Assembly (NCBI RefSeq): GCF_900156205.1
Contig: NZ_FTNA01000004.1
Coordinates: 124,001-188,000, forward strand
Direction: 5' to 3'
Length of the DNA stretch: 64,000 nt
Source of the DNA: Leptospira interrogans
Lineage (GTDB): Bacteria; Spirochaetota; Leptospiria; Leptospirales; Leptospiraceae
Part shown: piece after piece, positions 54,597 through 63,663 of the stretch
How the letters are laid out: each line of letters starts with the position of its first letter
Numbering within the stretch: the stretch's first letter is position 1
Notes under the pieces: generated by a model
Databases searched by the model: none
Seen by the model: the letters and a program-made list of their open reading frames with translations, nothing else
Told to the model about the DNA's origin: nothing
Translations under genes and position numbers: made by a program

Positions 54597-55036
54597 TAGC
54601 TTGTCTCAAAACCATCCAATGTGGGAACTACTACTAAGATTTAACGATATTACTGATCTCTATAAAATTGAGTACCGTTAATTTTATCACAAAACGCTGG
54701 TTCCATGCAAAATATTAAATACTTTATTATATAGTTATGAATAGAACTACTCAAAAGTTCACAAATTACCAAATGCGACTTACTACTCGGACGCATGAAA
54801 ATAGTACCAAGTTATTAACGGCCTAATTTACGAAAAAATAGTGGCACTTAAAAAATACCGCAAATTTGGAATTTACGGCATTTTAAAGCAAGACCAAAAT
54901 ATTCAAATTTTTGAAACAATCTAACACAAGTATTCTATTCATGCGTCCGAGTAGTAATTTGTAGGAACTACCGCATTTTATTAAAAATTTCTAAAGAATT
55001 ATCGTGTAAAAATTTTTTGAAGTTTTAGGATAAACT
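54597..55036. mobile_element. miniature element, outer copy B
   Basis: The left end reads AGCTTGTCTCAAAACCATCC and the right end GAAGTTTTAGGATAAACTC, the same family as copy A at 45070-45687. Inner parts match A: AATGTGGGAACTACTAC, ACCAAATGCGACT, AATTTGTAGGAACTACCGC and AAAGAATTATCGTGTAAAAA. Instead of A's inner insertion it carries a different one at 54781-54956. No ORF is supported. Confidence 0.75.
54781..54956. mobile_element. 176-bp MITE with 18-bp perfect terminal inverted repeats
   Basis: The ends TACTACTCGGACGCATGA and TCATGCGTCCGAGTAGTA are perfect inverted repeats. Copy A of the outer element shows the uninterrupted site (AATGCAACCTAATTTGTAGG), so this is an insertion, probably with a TA target. 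The middle has an imperfect hairpin TACCGCAAATT / AATTTACGGCA. A Tc1/IS630-type mobiliser would fit a TA target; that is inference. Confidence 0.85.
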
Positions 55037-55241
55037 CTGATACTTTTTAATGTAAATTTTAGTTTGCTCTTCTAAGTTCATTCCTCCCTAAAAAATAAAA
55101 TGTAAACTCTCATGCCTAAGTTCCTTTTTTGAAAAAGGAAAAACCTTTTGGTATTAACGAATCTAAATCTAACCGAAAAATCTTAATAAAAAGTGTGAGT
55201 TCCCGCAAATTTTGTCTCATTTCAATAATTTAACGTAAATT

Positions 55242-55407
55242 CGGTATAACGCGAAAGGGATTGATGCGAGGTCAATAAATTGAAACTAAAGACAATTGTT
55301 ATATAATGTTTCTTATATACAATTTATTGACCAGAGCTGAAAGCCCGGTCCGCCTTGCCGTAGGCAAGCCGGATTCGCCCAAATTTTCTTATGTCGAACT
55401 CACGTTA
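55242..55407. mobile_element. element with ACGTRARTTCGG-type ends and an 11-bp palindrome
   Basis: The ends ACGTAAATTCGGTATAA and TTATGTCGAACTCACGT are imperfect inverted repeats. Inside, TCAATAAATTG (55272-55282) pairs perfectly with CAATTTATTGA (55320-55330), and CTTGCC-GTA-GGCAAG makes a tight hairpin near 55355. Related copies lie at 52625-52745 and, on the other strand, 46080-46175. Confidence 0.6.
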
Positions 55408-55757
55408 ATTTAGCAATATTTTGAAAAGATTCTTTCTATTCAATTTCTGTATGAGTTCCCACATTGTAGCATATTAGGAATTACGATCACAACTTTTTTA
55501 GAAAAAGGGACCATGGATTCCTTACATCGAGCTCACGTTATTATAAAAATTCACAGTATTCAAATTTTATAGAAACCAATAACATCTTTGTCCGAAAAAC
55601 AGATAACATACAAATTCAAATTAAAAAAACGACAGAACATAAAATCTTATATCTTAATACTTCCACAAAAACGAACTACAGACAAGTAAACAAATTTACT
55701 ACGATAAAAATTAAATCGGAATTGCCTTTGTGAGAAACCACAAATTCATATTCTTTT
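55408..55757. other. gene-free AT-rich gap before the DUF486 gene
   Basis: It holds a GAGTTCCCACA word (about 55450) of the dispersed GTGGGAACTC family and GAGCTCACGTTAT (about 55529). No gene or clear promoter is seen. Confidence 0.5.
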
Positions 55758-56105
55758 ATGAAAACATTCTTTCTACTTATATGTTCCAATCTTTTTATGA
55801 CTTTTGCTTGGTACGGTCATTTAAAATTTTTTCACGGTTGGAGTTTACCTCTTACAATTTTTCTAAGTTGGGGAATTGCACTTTTCGAATATATACTGAT
55901 GGTTCCCGCAAATAGAATCGGATACAACGAAGAAGGCTACAGCACATTCCAACTCAAGATTCTACAAGAGATCATCACGATTAGTGTATTTATACTATTC
56001 GCTTCCTTGGTTTTAAAAGAAAAAATCAAATGGAACCACGCGGTAAGTTTTCTTTTAATCCTGGCCGCGGTAGGATTTGCTTTTTATGATAAAACACATT
56101 CCTAG
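55758..56105 (+). CDS. DMT superfamily-like small membrane protein, DUF486
   Basis: The 115-residue protein has four membrane helices and the DUF486 pattern: FMTFAWYGHLKF near residue 13, ILMVPANRIGY near 48 with the polar PANR loop, and QLKILQEIITISVF near 66. The family is of unknown function, related to small multidrug transporter folds. The start at 55758 is preferred because the first helix begins at once. Confidence 0.87.
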   Translation: MKTFFLLICSNLFMTFAWYGHLKFFHGWSLPLTIFLSWGIALFEYILMVPANRIGYNEEGYSTFQLKILQEIITISVFILFASLVLKEKIKWNHAVSFLLILAAVGFAFYDKTHS

Positions 56106-56139
56106 TTACTTGTTAGCCAAACCAAAATGGTTATTACGA

Positions 56140-56916
56140 TTATAAGTTTAGAATTTTCTGAAATCCTAAATCCATTTTTTTGGGATCGGGTTTATGAGCG
56201 GGATCAAAACCGGAAACAACCATTTCAAAATGTCGAATCTGAGTTTCAATAAATTCGTTTAAGATGTCTATTCGATTTCCTTCACCCAATTCGGTTCCAC
56301 TTCTTTTTTTACTCAAAAGTAAATCGATTTCCCTGCGAACGATAGAATCACTTAGAACCGAATCTAAAAGCACTTGAAACTCCATCGGTGGAGAACTTTT
56401 CTTTTGTTCCACCCACGCACAGGCTAACAAAGGTCTGAGCACGTAAAAATATTTTTTTACACGCACATGTTCCTGTTTCAGATACTCTTTAAAATTCCCA
56501 GTAGCCATATGTAAATAATGATAAACAGTTCCAATCGGAGAAAAATATTCCTTTGAAATATCGAAAAAGATTTCGTAAAAAGTGTCGTTCTTTTTGTAAA
56601 CGATCGGAGATCGGAGCCATTCGAATAAAACCGGGTTGGACTTATTCATTAGAAAAAAAGATTTTCGCAAATCCCATCCGCTACAGTCCATCAAATCGAC
56701 AATAGGAATTTCGATCACTTCCCTTCCCGGAAGTACACTTAGATACCATTCGGTTTTATGTTTATAAATAAAACGAATGTCGTAATCGCTATCAATCGAC
56801 TCAAACCCCCAAGCTCTTGAACCTGATTCAATGGCCAAAAGAATTTCGACGTTGAACTCAGACTCAATCTCGACAAGTCTATCTTGAATTTTCTTTTTAA
56901 TCTCCGGTAAAATCAT
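56140..56916 (-). CDS. nucleotidyltransferase domain protein (RlaP/PF10127-like)
   Basis: The 258-residue protein has the polymerase-beta-type motif ESGSRAWGFESIDSDYDIRFIY near residue 30, shown here as GSRAWGFESIDSDYDIRF, with the two metal-binding aspartates in SDYD. It is followed by VDLMDCSGWDLRK and a helical C-terminal half. This is the PF10127 family, linked in some bacteria to RNA repair. It is convergent with the DUF486 gene, with 34 bp between them. Confidence 0.85.
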   Translation of the reverse strand: MILPEIKKKIQDRLVEIESEFNVEILLAIESGSRAWGFESIDSDYDIRFIYKHKTEWYLSVLPGREVIEIPIVDLMDCSGWDLRKSFFLMNKSNPVLFEWLRSPIVYKKNDTFYEIFFDISKEYFSPIGTVYHYLHMATGNFKEYLKQEHVRVKKYFYVLRPLLACAWVEQKKSSPPMEFQVLLDSVLSDSIVRREIDLLLSKKRSGTELGEGNRIDILNEFIETQIRHFEMVVSGFDPAHKPDPKKMDLGFQKILNL

Positions 56917-57071
56917 TCTTTAAACTTAATCAAGAGTAATGGAAAAATCGAGAATGTACCTATATAGAAAAGCGTTCAAGTATTTTCTCAAACTGATAAA
57001 ATACTTCTCGATTGTCTTAAGTAAGAAGCAGTCACAAGTAAAACCTTACAATAGTAAAATTAAATTGAATC

Positions 57072-57665
57072 TTAAAGAAAACGTCTAATTTCTTTAGCGA
57101 GAGTCTTTCCGTCCATCCCTCCCGGAAAAGTCATTAAAATCCTACTTTTATCATCTAAAACATAAATAAAAACAGTATGATCCACCGTATATCCTCCTTC
57201 CAGCTGAGGCGCGTCGACCTTTTTAGACACGGCCCCAAACGCATTTTGCAAAGAATCTAGTTTAGATTTTTCGCCCGTTAAAGCGACAAGCCTTTCTTCA
57301 GGAAACTGTCTTACATATTTTGCAAGTAATGACGGTGTATCTCTTTTCGGATCTACACTAATAAATACTGGAGTTAGATTTTTTCCTTGGTCTCCTAGTT
57401 CCTTAACAGCCAAAGACATATCTATCAATGCTCTTGGGCACATATCCGGACAATGCGAAAATCCGAAATAGACTAGTTTCAATTTACCTGGAATTTTGTT
57501 TAAAGGAATTCCAAGATTTTGAGTGTTTTTCAAAGTAATCTGAGACCATTCTTCTACAAAAACAGGTTCTTGAATCGAAGATCTTCCTTTCCACGCTTTC
57601 CAACCAAAAAACCCAAGTATAATCCCTAAAATTAAAATGGAGATCAATAAAATTCTTTCTTTCAA
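57072..57665 (-). CDS. SCO1/SenC family copper chaperone/thiol protein
   Basis: The 197-residue protein has one N-terminal membrane anchor (residues 5-22) and a thioredoxin fold with the copper motif CPDMC (C72 and C76) plus His163 in VDHTVFIYV, the full SCO ligand set. It delivers copper to cytochrome oxidase. The start codon is TTG, with AGGA nine bases upstream. It sits near the multicopper oxidase genes, in the same direction. Confidence 0.92.
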   Translation of the reverse strand: MKERILLISILILGIILGFFGWKAWKGRSSIQEPVFVEEWSQITLKNTQNLGIPLNKIPGKLKLVYFGFSHCPDMCPRALIDMSLAVKELGDQGKNLTPVFISVDPKRDTPSLLAKYVRQFPEERLVALTGEKSKLDSLQNAFGAVSKKVDAPQLEGGYTVDHTVFIYVLDDKSRILMTFPGGMDGKTLAKEIRRFL

Positions 57666-58010
57666 AATATTTTCCTGAATGTGTATTAGAACATTTTAAA
57701 CTTAGAGGCAAATCCAACTTTTAGATCCAGAATTTACTTCCTTCAACACTTTCACATCGATACGTGATTTCATTCAGCTGAGTCCGTGTAAAAAATAAGC
57801 ATCGACCACTTTCGATCTAAAACTTTATACATCAATACAATCTATATAGATCCAAGTTAAAATTACTGAAAAATTAATTTTCTTCCGTTTTTTTATTAAA
57901 ACGAATGAAGAAATTTTTTGTAGATATGGATTTTTTCAATAGCTCTATTCAAAAAACTTTTTGTTGAGTTCTCATCTACAATTCATTTTATATTAATCAC
58001 TCACGTTAAT
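57666..58010. other. 345-bp gap between copper genes
   Basis: No gene, repeat or clear hairpin is seen. It should contain the promoter of the SCO gene and the 3' end signals of the multicopper oxidase group; I cannot point to either with confidence. Confidence 0.4.
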
Positions 58011-59042
58011 CTACACCGCAACGATCCAACCCATAGCCCCCTTCTCCGCCATTTTTGTTTGGTGAGGATGAAACATATACCTTCCTCTTTTTGGAAGAGT
58101 GAATTCTAAAATCACCCTTTCTGTTTGCCCCAGAGTAACTACGTCCGTATGATCGTCGGGAATCAATTTAGTCCCAGTTCTAAACACGTCGAATGTCTGA
58201 GCGTGTAGATGAAAGGAAGCAACCGGTTCATATTCACACATGTTTGCGATATAAAGACGTACCTTTTGACCTACTGGAACTTTAATCGGATAACGATCGT
58301 AAAAACCAGCCATTCCGTTCCAACAAAAAAGATCATTCTTTCCTTTGTCTTCTAGATCCCATCCAGAAAGAATCAGCATAAATTCATGTGCAGGCGGACG
58401 ACCTCCAGGTGGATCCACGATCAGACCTCCGTAAAGACCTTTTGCCATATGACTAGCCAATGGAGGAACGTGACAATGATACGGATGAAATCCAATCGGA
58501 CCCGCAGTCAGTTGATACGTTTTTTCGCTACCAACCACTATCGGCTCCCAACCGTCTTCGTTCGGATCATGACTTCCGTGAAAGTGAATCGAATGTGGAT
58601 GTTCAGAATCGTTTCTAAGAGTGATTTCCATCCTTTGTCCCAGTTTGGCTCGAACCACAGGACCAGGAACTAAACCGTTAAAAGTCCAAGCCTTGACTAC
58701 TGTATTGTGCGCAACCGTCAAAGGCATTTCTACAATGCTAATATGTTGTTTTAAGATCGGCCCCGAAGAAATTTCTAGATTCTTCAATTCCATCCGATTT
58801 AAAAAAGTGGGATCTATATGAAAGGGAGGATGAACCATACTCCCGTAAGAATTATTCCCCGGATTTCCAGGAATGGAAGTTTCTTTGTTAACTCCTACGA
58901 TCCCAGGTCGTATCTTACAAAGCAGACCACTCTTTTCGTCTCCGATCGAACTAATCCCTGCCCCGGTGGCTAAACCGGCGCTTCCGATTCCGATCCACTT
59001 GAGAAACTGTTTACGATTCAACTTCTTTTTAAAATTTAGCAA
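58011..59042 (-). CDS. two-domain multicopper oxidase, NirK/laccase-like
   Basis: The 343-residue protein has a Tat-like leader (NRKQFLKWIGIGSAG; the second Arg is Lys). Two cupredoxin domains follow: HSIHFHGSHD (H143, H145), HPYHCHVPPLASHM (H179, C180, H181, H188), FHLHAQ (H258, H260) and MFHPHQ (H315, H317). These supply type 1 and trinuclear/type 2 copper ligands. The place of the axial Met of the type 1 site, five residues after H188, is Leu193 (AKGLYG), as in some high-potential laccases and unlike nitrite reductases. A periplasmic metal or phenol oxidase is likelier than nitrite reductase. Confidence 0.88.
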   Translation of the reverse strand: MLNFKKKLNRKQFLKWIGIGSAGLATGAGISSIGDEKSGLLCKIRPGIVGVNKETSIPGNPGNNSYGSMVHPPFHIDPTFLNRMELKNLEISSGPILKQHISIVEMPLTVAHNTVVKAWTFNGLVPGPVVRAKLGQRMEITLRNDSEHPHSIHFHGSHDPNEDGWEPIVVGSEKTYQLTAGPIGFHPYHCHVPPLASHMAKGLYGGLIVDPPGGRPPAHEFMLILSGWDLEDKGKNDLFCWNGMAGFYDRYPIKVPVGQKVRLYIANMCEYEPVASFHLHAQTFDVFRTGTKLIPDDHTDVVTLGQTERVILEFTLPKRGRYMFHPHQTKMAEKGAMGWIVAV

Positions 59043-59343
59043 CCGAAGTGACTAAAATGATCAACGCTAAAATCCCGACTCCTCCATAAACGAGTATGTT
59101 TTTTAACCAGGAAGGGATCTTAGATCCACCCGCAACCAGATAGGCGCCCGCTCCCAAAATGGGAATTAAAAGGATCGCACCCGTCCAGATAGAACCGATT
59201 TTAGAATCTACGTCTTCTCTTTTTACCAGATCCGAAAGAGCCAAAGGTGCAAGAAGTGTATAGAGTATAAACGGAAAGTAATATCCGTAAAAATTGAATA
59301 ATAAAGCGAAGAATCCGGGGCCGCCTACAACAGTTTGTTCCAT
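59029..59343 (-). CDS. small membrane protein with PLDc_N-like two-helix domain
   Basis: From the ATG at 59341-59343, preceded by AGGAGAAAAATT, the product has 104 residues and three membrane segments, with ALSDLVKREDVDSKIGSIWT, IPILGAGAYLVAGGSKIP and WLKNILVYGG between and after them. The same pattern is found at the C-terminus of the next gene upstream, so they share a domain. A start at 59409 is open but lacks a ribosome site and overlaps the upstream gene. Its end overlaps the oxidase gene by 14 bases, showing operon structure. Confidence 0.8.
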   Translation of the reverse strand: MEQTVVGGPGFFALLFNFYGYYFPFILYTLLAPLALSDLVKREDVDSKIGSIWTGAILLIPILGAGAYLVAGGSKIPSWLKNILVYGGVGILALIILVTSVAKF

Positions 59344-59383
59344 AATTTTTCTCCTATAATAATTTCTGAATATTTTAAAATAC

Positions 59384-61405
59384 TTAACTGATCGTTTTGG
59401 TTCCAACACCGTTCATCAAAGAAATTCCGGTATAAGCCAAAAGTAAAAAGAATGCAATCAGTCCGCCCCAAACCAAGGTTCTTCTAAACCAGTTGGGATA
59501 TTTACTTCCGCCTATGATAAGATAAATCGCAGGACTTAAAATTGGCACTAAAATGATCGTTACGATCCAGTAAATCTTTCGGATCCATTCCAAATCCGTT
59601 CTATCTTTTAGATCCAACAAGGACATAGAAGTCCAGCAGATATAAATTGCAAACGGAAGTAAAAATCCCAACCAATGATAAAAAAATGGAAAAAGACCGA
59701 TCGGTTTTACAAGCGTGATCGCGCCCGTAGTAGACGCAGGTTTTCTAGGAACCGTTTTTAAAATCTCTTCCGCTTCTTTGGGAAGTTTCACTTGATTCAA
59801 ATTCAGATTAAAATCTTCAAAGGCGGTTAACGCAGGTTTTACGGGAGCCGCATTTCCTAAAGGCATATTCAATTGAGGACCTGGAATTGGCTGTTCTTTG
59901 TAATTCCCAGAAGGAAATCTTCCGCCAGAAGCCTGAACCATCAGACCAAGAGCACCTAACATCATGGAAAGATCCCCTCCCACAGGAAGTCGAATCCAAG
60001 AACCACAACCATTCCATTTTTCTAAAAAAGCAGGAAGTTCGGTTCTATATTCGTTGCCGGAAAAACAATTTCCAGTACTCATAGGACCAACCAAAGTAAT
60101 ATCCGCTCTTCCTGAGTTATAGACTATATTGTCTTGAACTATATTGTTATGAGAAAGCCAAAAATTTTCATCTAAGTTAGGAAGAATTACAATTCCATTG
60201 TTTTGATGTTCTATGACTACGTTCTTTCGGATCACATTGGAAAGACCACCCGCGATCAAAATCCCGTTTCCGAAAGATGGATATTCTAAAGCCGCGATCG
60301 GAGCCTTAGGATTATTGTTATTATAGACTAAGTTTCCTAAGATCGTAGTTTCTCTTTCGGGAGGAAGTAATTCTCTATCCAAGGTATTCGGCGCAAGACC
60401 TACGATATTATTTTTCCAAACGGAACCGATCAGATAAAGTTCTCCTCCCGCATTGGTACCGGAATAACCCAAAGCGTTGTGTTCAGAAACAACGTCATAG
60501 ATAATCGCCTTACAGGGATAACATTGTCCTATATAAATTCCGGAATCGGGAGAACCGGAAGCGTAAGAATGTTCAATCACTCCGTTTATAGAATCGAACG
60601 CATAAATTCCGTAGTCACCGTTATTATGTGCGGTGAGATAAGAACCTCTATATCCTTTTACACCCGTCCAATAAAAGCCGTTTAACGTAGCGTTTCTAGC
60701 GGTTAGATTTTCAATTACAACTCCATCGGCTGCGACTACCATGATCCCGTTTCCTCTTTGAAACTGACCGTCTATGATTACTTTATTACGGTCCACTCCT
60801 CGAATTGTAATCGAAGGAGTTGTCACAGTCACTTCTTCCAAATAAATACCTTCGCTGATCAAAACGAGATCACCGGGATTTGAGGCATCCACCGCATTTT
60901 GAATCGTAGGATACTGAGAAGGAACCTTGCGAGTTGTTCCCGAAAATTGAGAAACGTTTTTCCAAGATTTACCTGATTTTGCGGCAGGGTTATAAGGAAC
61001 ATTTCCTACTACAATATCTCCCACCATTCCATTTTTACCATCTGGAGTTGCATGAAAGGAACAGAAGTAAGGAAAAACACCTTCTTTTGGAAAAGAAACT
61101 TTTGTTTTAGTTCCTCGAGACATGACAATATTTCCAAAAGACTTTTCTGTAGACCAATTTTTATCCACTGCAATCGCGTTATGTGGGTTATTTCCTGAAT
61201 TGATAAATTCTACAATTCCACCGACTGGAATTTTCTGCATCGGAGGAGAAAAAGAATTATCAATCATTAATACGTGTGCAAAACCACTGATCTCATTTTT
61301 ATTTTCTCCGGAACAAGCCGAAATGAAAATCCCGAAAGAAATTCCAATCCAGAGTAGAACGAACCAATAAACAACTTTTGTAATTTCAAAATTTAGTATT
61401 TTCAT
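59384..61405 (-). CDS. lipoprotein with plastocyanin-like domain, parallel beta-helix and C-terminal membrane domain
   Basis: The 673-residue protein begins with a leader ending FISAC (Cys31, lipobox). Residues about 45-135 form a cupredoxin with all type 1 copper ligands (NPHNAIAV, FPYFCSFHATPDGKNGM). Residues about 155-470 form a NosD-like right-handed beta-helix (NGIMVVAADGVVIENL, DSGIYIGQC, NGIVILPNL). Residues about 575-665 have membrane helices like the small neighbour (LLDLKDRTDLEWIRKIY, LIIGGSKYPNWF). It is probably the first gene of the copper-oxidase operon and may pass electrons or copper to the oxidase. Confidence 0.87.
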   Translation of the reverse strand: MKILNFEITKVVYWFVLLWIGISFGIFISACSGENKNEISGFAHVLMIDNSFSPPMQKIPVGGIVEFINSGNNPHNAIAVDKNWSTEKSFGNIVMSRGTKTKVSFPKEGVFPYFCSFHATPDGKNGMVGDIVVGNVPYNPAAKSGKSWKNVSQFSGTTRKVPSQYPTIQNAVDASNPGDLVLISEGIYLEEVTVTTPSITIRGVDRNKVIIDGQFQRGNGIMVVAADGVVIENLTARNATLNGFYWTGVKGYRGSYLTAHNNGDYGIYAFDSINGVIEHSYASGSPDSGIYIGQCYPCKAIIYDVVSEHNALGYSGTNAGGELYLIGSVWKNNIVGLAPNTLDRELLPPERETTILGNLVYNNNNPKAPIAALEYPSFGNGILIAGGLSNVIRKNVVIEHQNNGIVILPNLDENFWLSHNNIVQDNIVYNSGRADITLVGPMSTGNCFSGNEYRTELPAFLEKWNGCGSWIRLPVGGDLSMMLGALGLMVQASGGRFPSGNYKEQPIPGPQLNMPLGNAAPVKPALTAFEDFNLNLNQVKLPKEAEEILKTVPRKPASTTGAITLVKPIGLFPFFYHWLGFLLPFAIYICWTSMSLLDLKDRTDLEWIRKIYWIVTIILVPILSPAIYLIIGGSKYPNWFRRTLVWGGLIAFFLLLAYTGISLMNGVGTKTIS

Positions 61406-61690
61406 GAACCCCCCTGGGCTTTAAGGAATTTTATTGTATACTGAATCTGAGGATTGTTCTGAATAGGACTGCACATTTACATTCGATCCAAAGAAGTTAT
61501 AAGTTATACGGTAAAAATAAACCTTCTCAAACTATCAACGGCTTCAAAATCTATTGTTTTCAGAATAATGAGCACAAGCTCACATATTTCAAAAAACTCA
61601 AGACAAAAATAAGATGAGAAAGATTTTTCCGGAACCGAATTAGAACGTTTGTTATTTCGCAATCGGAAAGTTGTAAATGTTTGAATCGAC

Positions 61691-62950
61691 ATGAACCATC
61701 TTTCTCATTTCGAAAAATTATTTAAACTACACTCTCATCGTTCTATATACTTGAGCGTTTGGAAAAAAAACGTCATACAAATCATTTTGATTTTAGTTTC
61801 TTGTTTTGGTTTTTTAATTTATATCCCGAGTGTATATTTAGCTTGGCAACAAGGACTAGGAGAAGTAGTCATCTTAGACACTCTTGCACTTCTTTTAGTA
61901 TGGTTTCTATTACTACTTCCAAATCGATTCTACAAACCTAAATCTTACTTTTTAGTATCCTTAATTTTTATCTTAGGTTGTTTACTTTATACTAAAATTG
62001 GTTTAGGCGGAGCAGGAATTCTTTGGTTATTTTTGGTTCCCGTTTTTTGTGGAATTTTTTTAGGCCGCATTATTACGTTTTGGAGTTATGTAATTACATC
62101 TCTTTTCGTTTTTTCAGGAATTTTTTTTATTCATTATAAAATCTGGACCGGATCGATTACTTCCTTTCAAGTTTTTGTAGTAGGAGCTAACTTTACTTTT
62201 TTATGCGGGATTCTTACATTTTTAATCTTAGAAATTTTAAATGAAGCTCGAAAACAAAGACACCTATTGTTAACTCACAAAAATACAAATAAAAAACTTC
62301 AAAATAAAATTTTCGCTTACACAGAAAAAGAATCAAAACTAATAGAATCTTTAAATTATAAAGAAACTTTATTTAAAGAAATCCAACACAGAGTAAAAAA
62401 TAATATTCATTTAATTTTAGGAATGTTGAATTTAGATAGAGAAAAAGCAGAATCAGAACTCGCTAAAAAAACGATCGAATCCGCGATTGATCGGATTCAA
62501 TCGATGGGAATCGTTCAAGAATATTTATTTTTAAACGATTCATACAAAGTAATTCAAACCAAAGAATATCTAGATACATTAGTAAATCATATTTTTCTTT
62601 CTTACGGTAGACAGGACGGAAGTATTCAAGTAAATTATAATATAACGGAAGCCTTACTTTCGGTCGACAAGGCAATTCCTTGCGGATTGATTTTAAACGA
62701 ACTCATGATCAATTCTTTTAAACACGCTTTTCCAGAAAATCGTAAAGGTAAAATTACGGTATCGTTTCAAAAATCGGACTCAGGATATTTCATTTTAGAA
62801 ATCGCGGATAATGGCATTGGACAAAAATCCGAAAAAAGTAAATCTATGGCAGGGATGAGTCTAATCCAAGCATTTTGCCTTCAATTAAGAGGAGAAATAG
62901 AGATAGAAAAGGAAAATGGATTTTTAGTTCGAGTTCGTTTTTTCCCTTAA
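61691..62950 (+). CDS. sensor histidine kinase, HisKA_2/HWE-like
   Basis: The 419-residue protein has five to six membrane helices (residues 28-180), a coiled coil, then a HisKA_2 dimerisation domain with the phosphorylated His at H233 in KEIQHRVKNNIHLILGML. An ATPase domain follows, with the N-box LILNELMINSFKHAF near 335 and EIADNGIGQKSE near 372. It is divergent from the copper operon, and the 285-bp gap between them would hold both promoters. No response regulator is adjacent in the window. Confidence 0.9.
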   Translation: MNHLSHFEKLFKLHSHRSIYLSVWKKNVIQIILILVSCFGFLIYIPSVYLAWQQGLGEVVILDTLALLLVWFLLLLPNRFYKPKSYFLVSLIFILGCLLYTKIGLGGAGILWLFLVPVFCGIFLGRIITFWSYVITSLFVFSGIFFIHYKIWTGSITSFQVFVVGANFTFLCGILTFLILEILNEARKQRHLLLTHKNTNKKLQNKIFAYTEKESKLIESLNYKETLFKEIQHRVKNNIHLILGMLNLDREKAESELAKKTIESAIDRIQSMGIVQEYLFLNDSYKVIQTKEYLDTLVNHIFLSYGRQDGSIQVNYNITEALLSVDKAIPCGLILNELMINSFKHAFPENRKGKITVSFQKSDSGYFILEIADNGIGQKSEKSKSMAGMSLIQAFCLQLRGEIEIEKENGFLVRVRFFP

Positions 62951-63114
62951 ACGTATAACCTATTTCTATATAAAAAACACAGACTTTATATCATCTACGA
63001 AAGCAAAAAAATGCAGGAACGATTGGTTTTAAAGTCGTTTTCTAAAAAGAATTCATACACGATTTAGTTTGTCATTTCTTTGGGGAATTTTTGTATGGAT
63101 AAACATTCTTTTTT

Positions 63115-63648
63115 TTGAATTTATCAATGCCCCTAATCAAGAACACGACACGATCATCCTTAGAAATCCTAGATATTGAATTTGAAAGAGAAGTCTATTG
63201 GAACCGATTTTTAGAAAGGGCTGGTTTGATCGTAGGATATGGCGCTTATCTGGTTTGTTTTGTAATCGTATTTGGCTTAAAATTAGAATCTGTAAAATAT
63301 GCTTCCCTATTTTATCTTGGACTTTTTACCAGAGTTTCCAGTCTATTGATCGGAAAGTTTTACGAAATCCCTATAGTATTTCGTAACCTATTCTCAGAAA
63401 ACAAAACGTTAGTCGCTCTAAGTATAGATTATATACGAATTTACAGAGAAAAAACTTTTAGACGTCTTGCGGCCAACCTATTTGGAATGAACGATTCTTC
63501 TACACTCTACAAAGCCAACGAAGAAGAACTTTTAGAAATGCTACGTCCTAAAATGCAAAAACCTTGGAAGAAAGCGGGAAAAATCTATTTTTTCTTTATT
63601 TATATTCCAATCGCGTTTGTTCTAATTTGTATTTCTATTTTAATGTGA
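63115..63648 (+). CDS. small membrane protein of unknown function
   Basis: The 177-residue protein has two hydrophobic segments near residues 38-70, a charged middle part (residues 90-155), and one C-terminal membrane helix (158-176). I recognise no family. It is 15 bp upstream of the class D beta-lactamase-like gene, so they may form an operon. The start may be at 63127, the next ATG. Confidence 0.6.
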   Translation: MNLSMPLIKNTTRSSLEILDIEFEREVYWNRFLERAGLIVGYGAYLVCFVIVFGLKLESVKYASLFYLGLFTRVSSLLIGKFYEIPIVFRNLFSENKTLVALSIDYIRIYREKTFRRLAANLFGMNDSSTLYKANEEELLEMLRPKMQKPWKKAGKIYFFFIYIPIAFVLICISILM

Positions 63649-63663
63649 TTGGTTTTAGATTTA

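Noticed and set aside
59344..59409. longer start for the small membrane protein
   Set aside because: The ATG at 59343 has a clear AGGAGA site, and the extra residues are basic and overlap the upstream gene.
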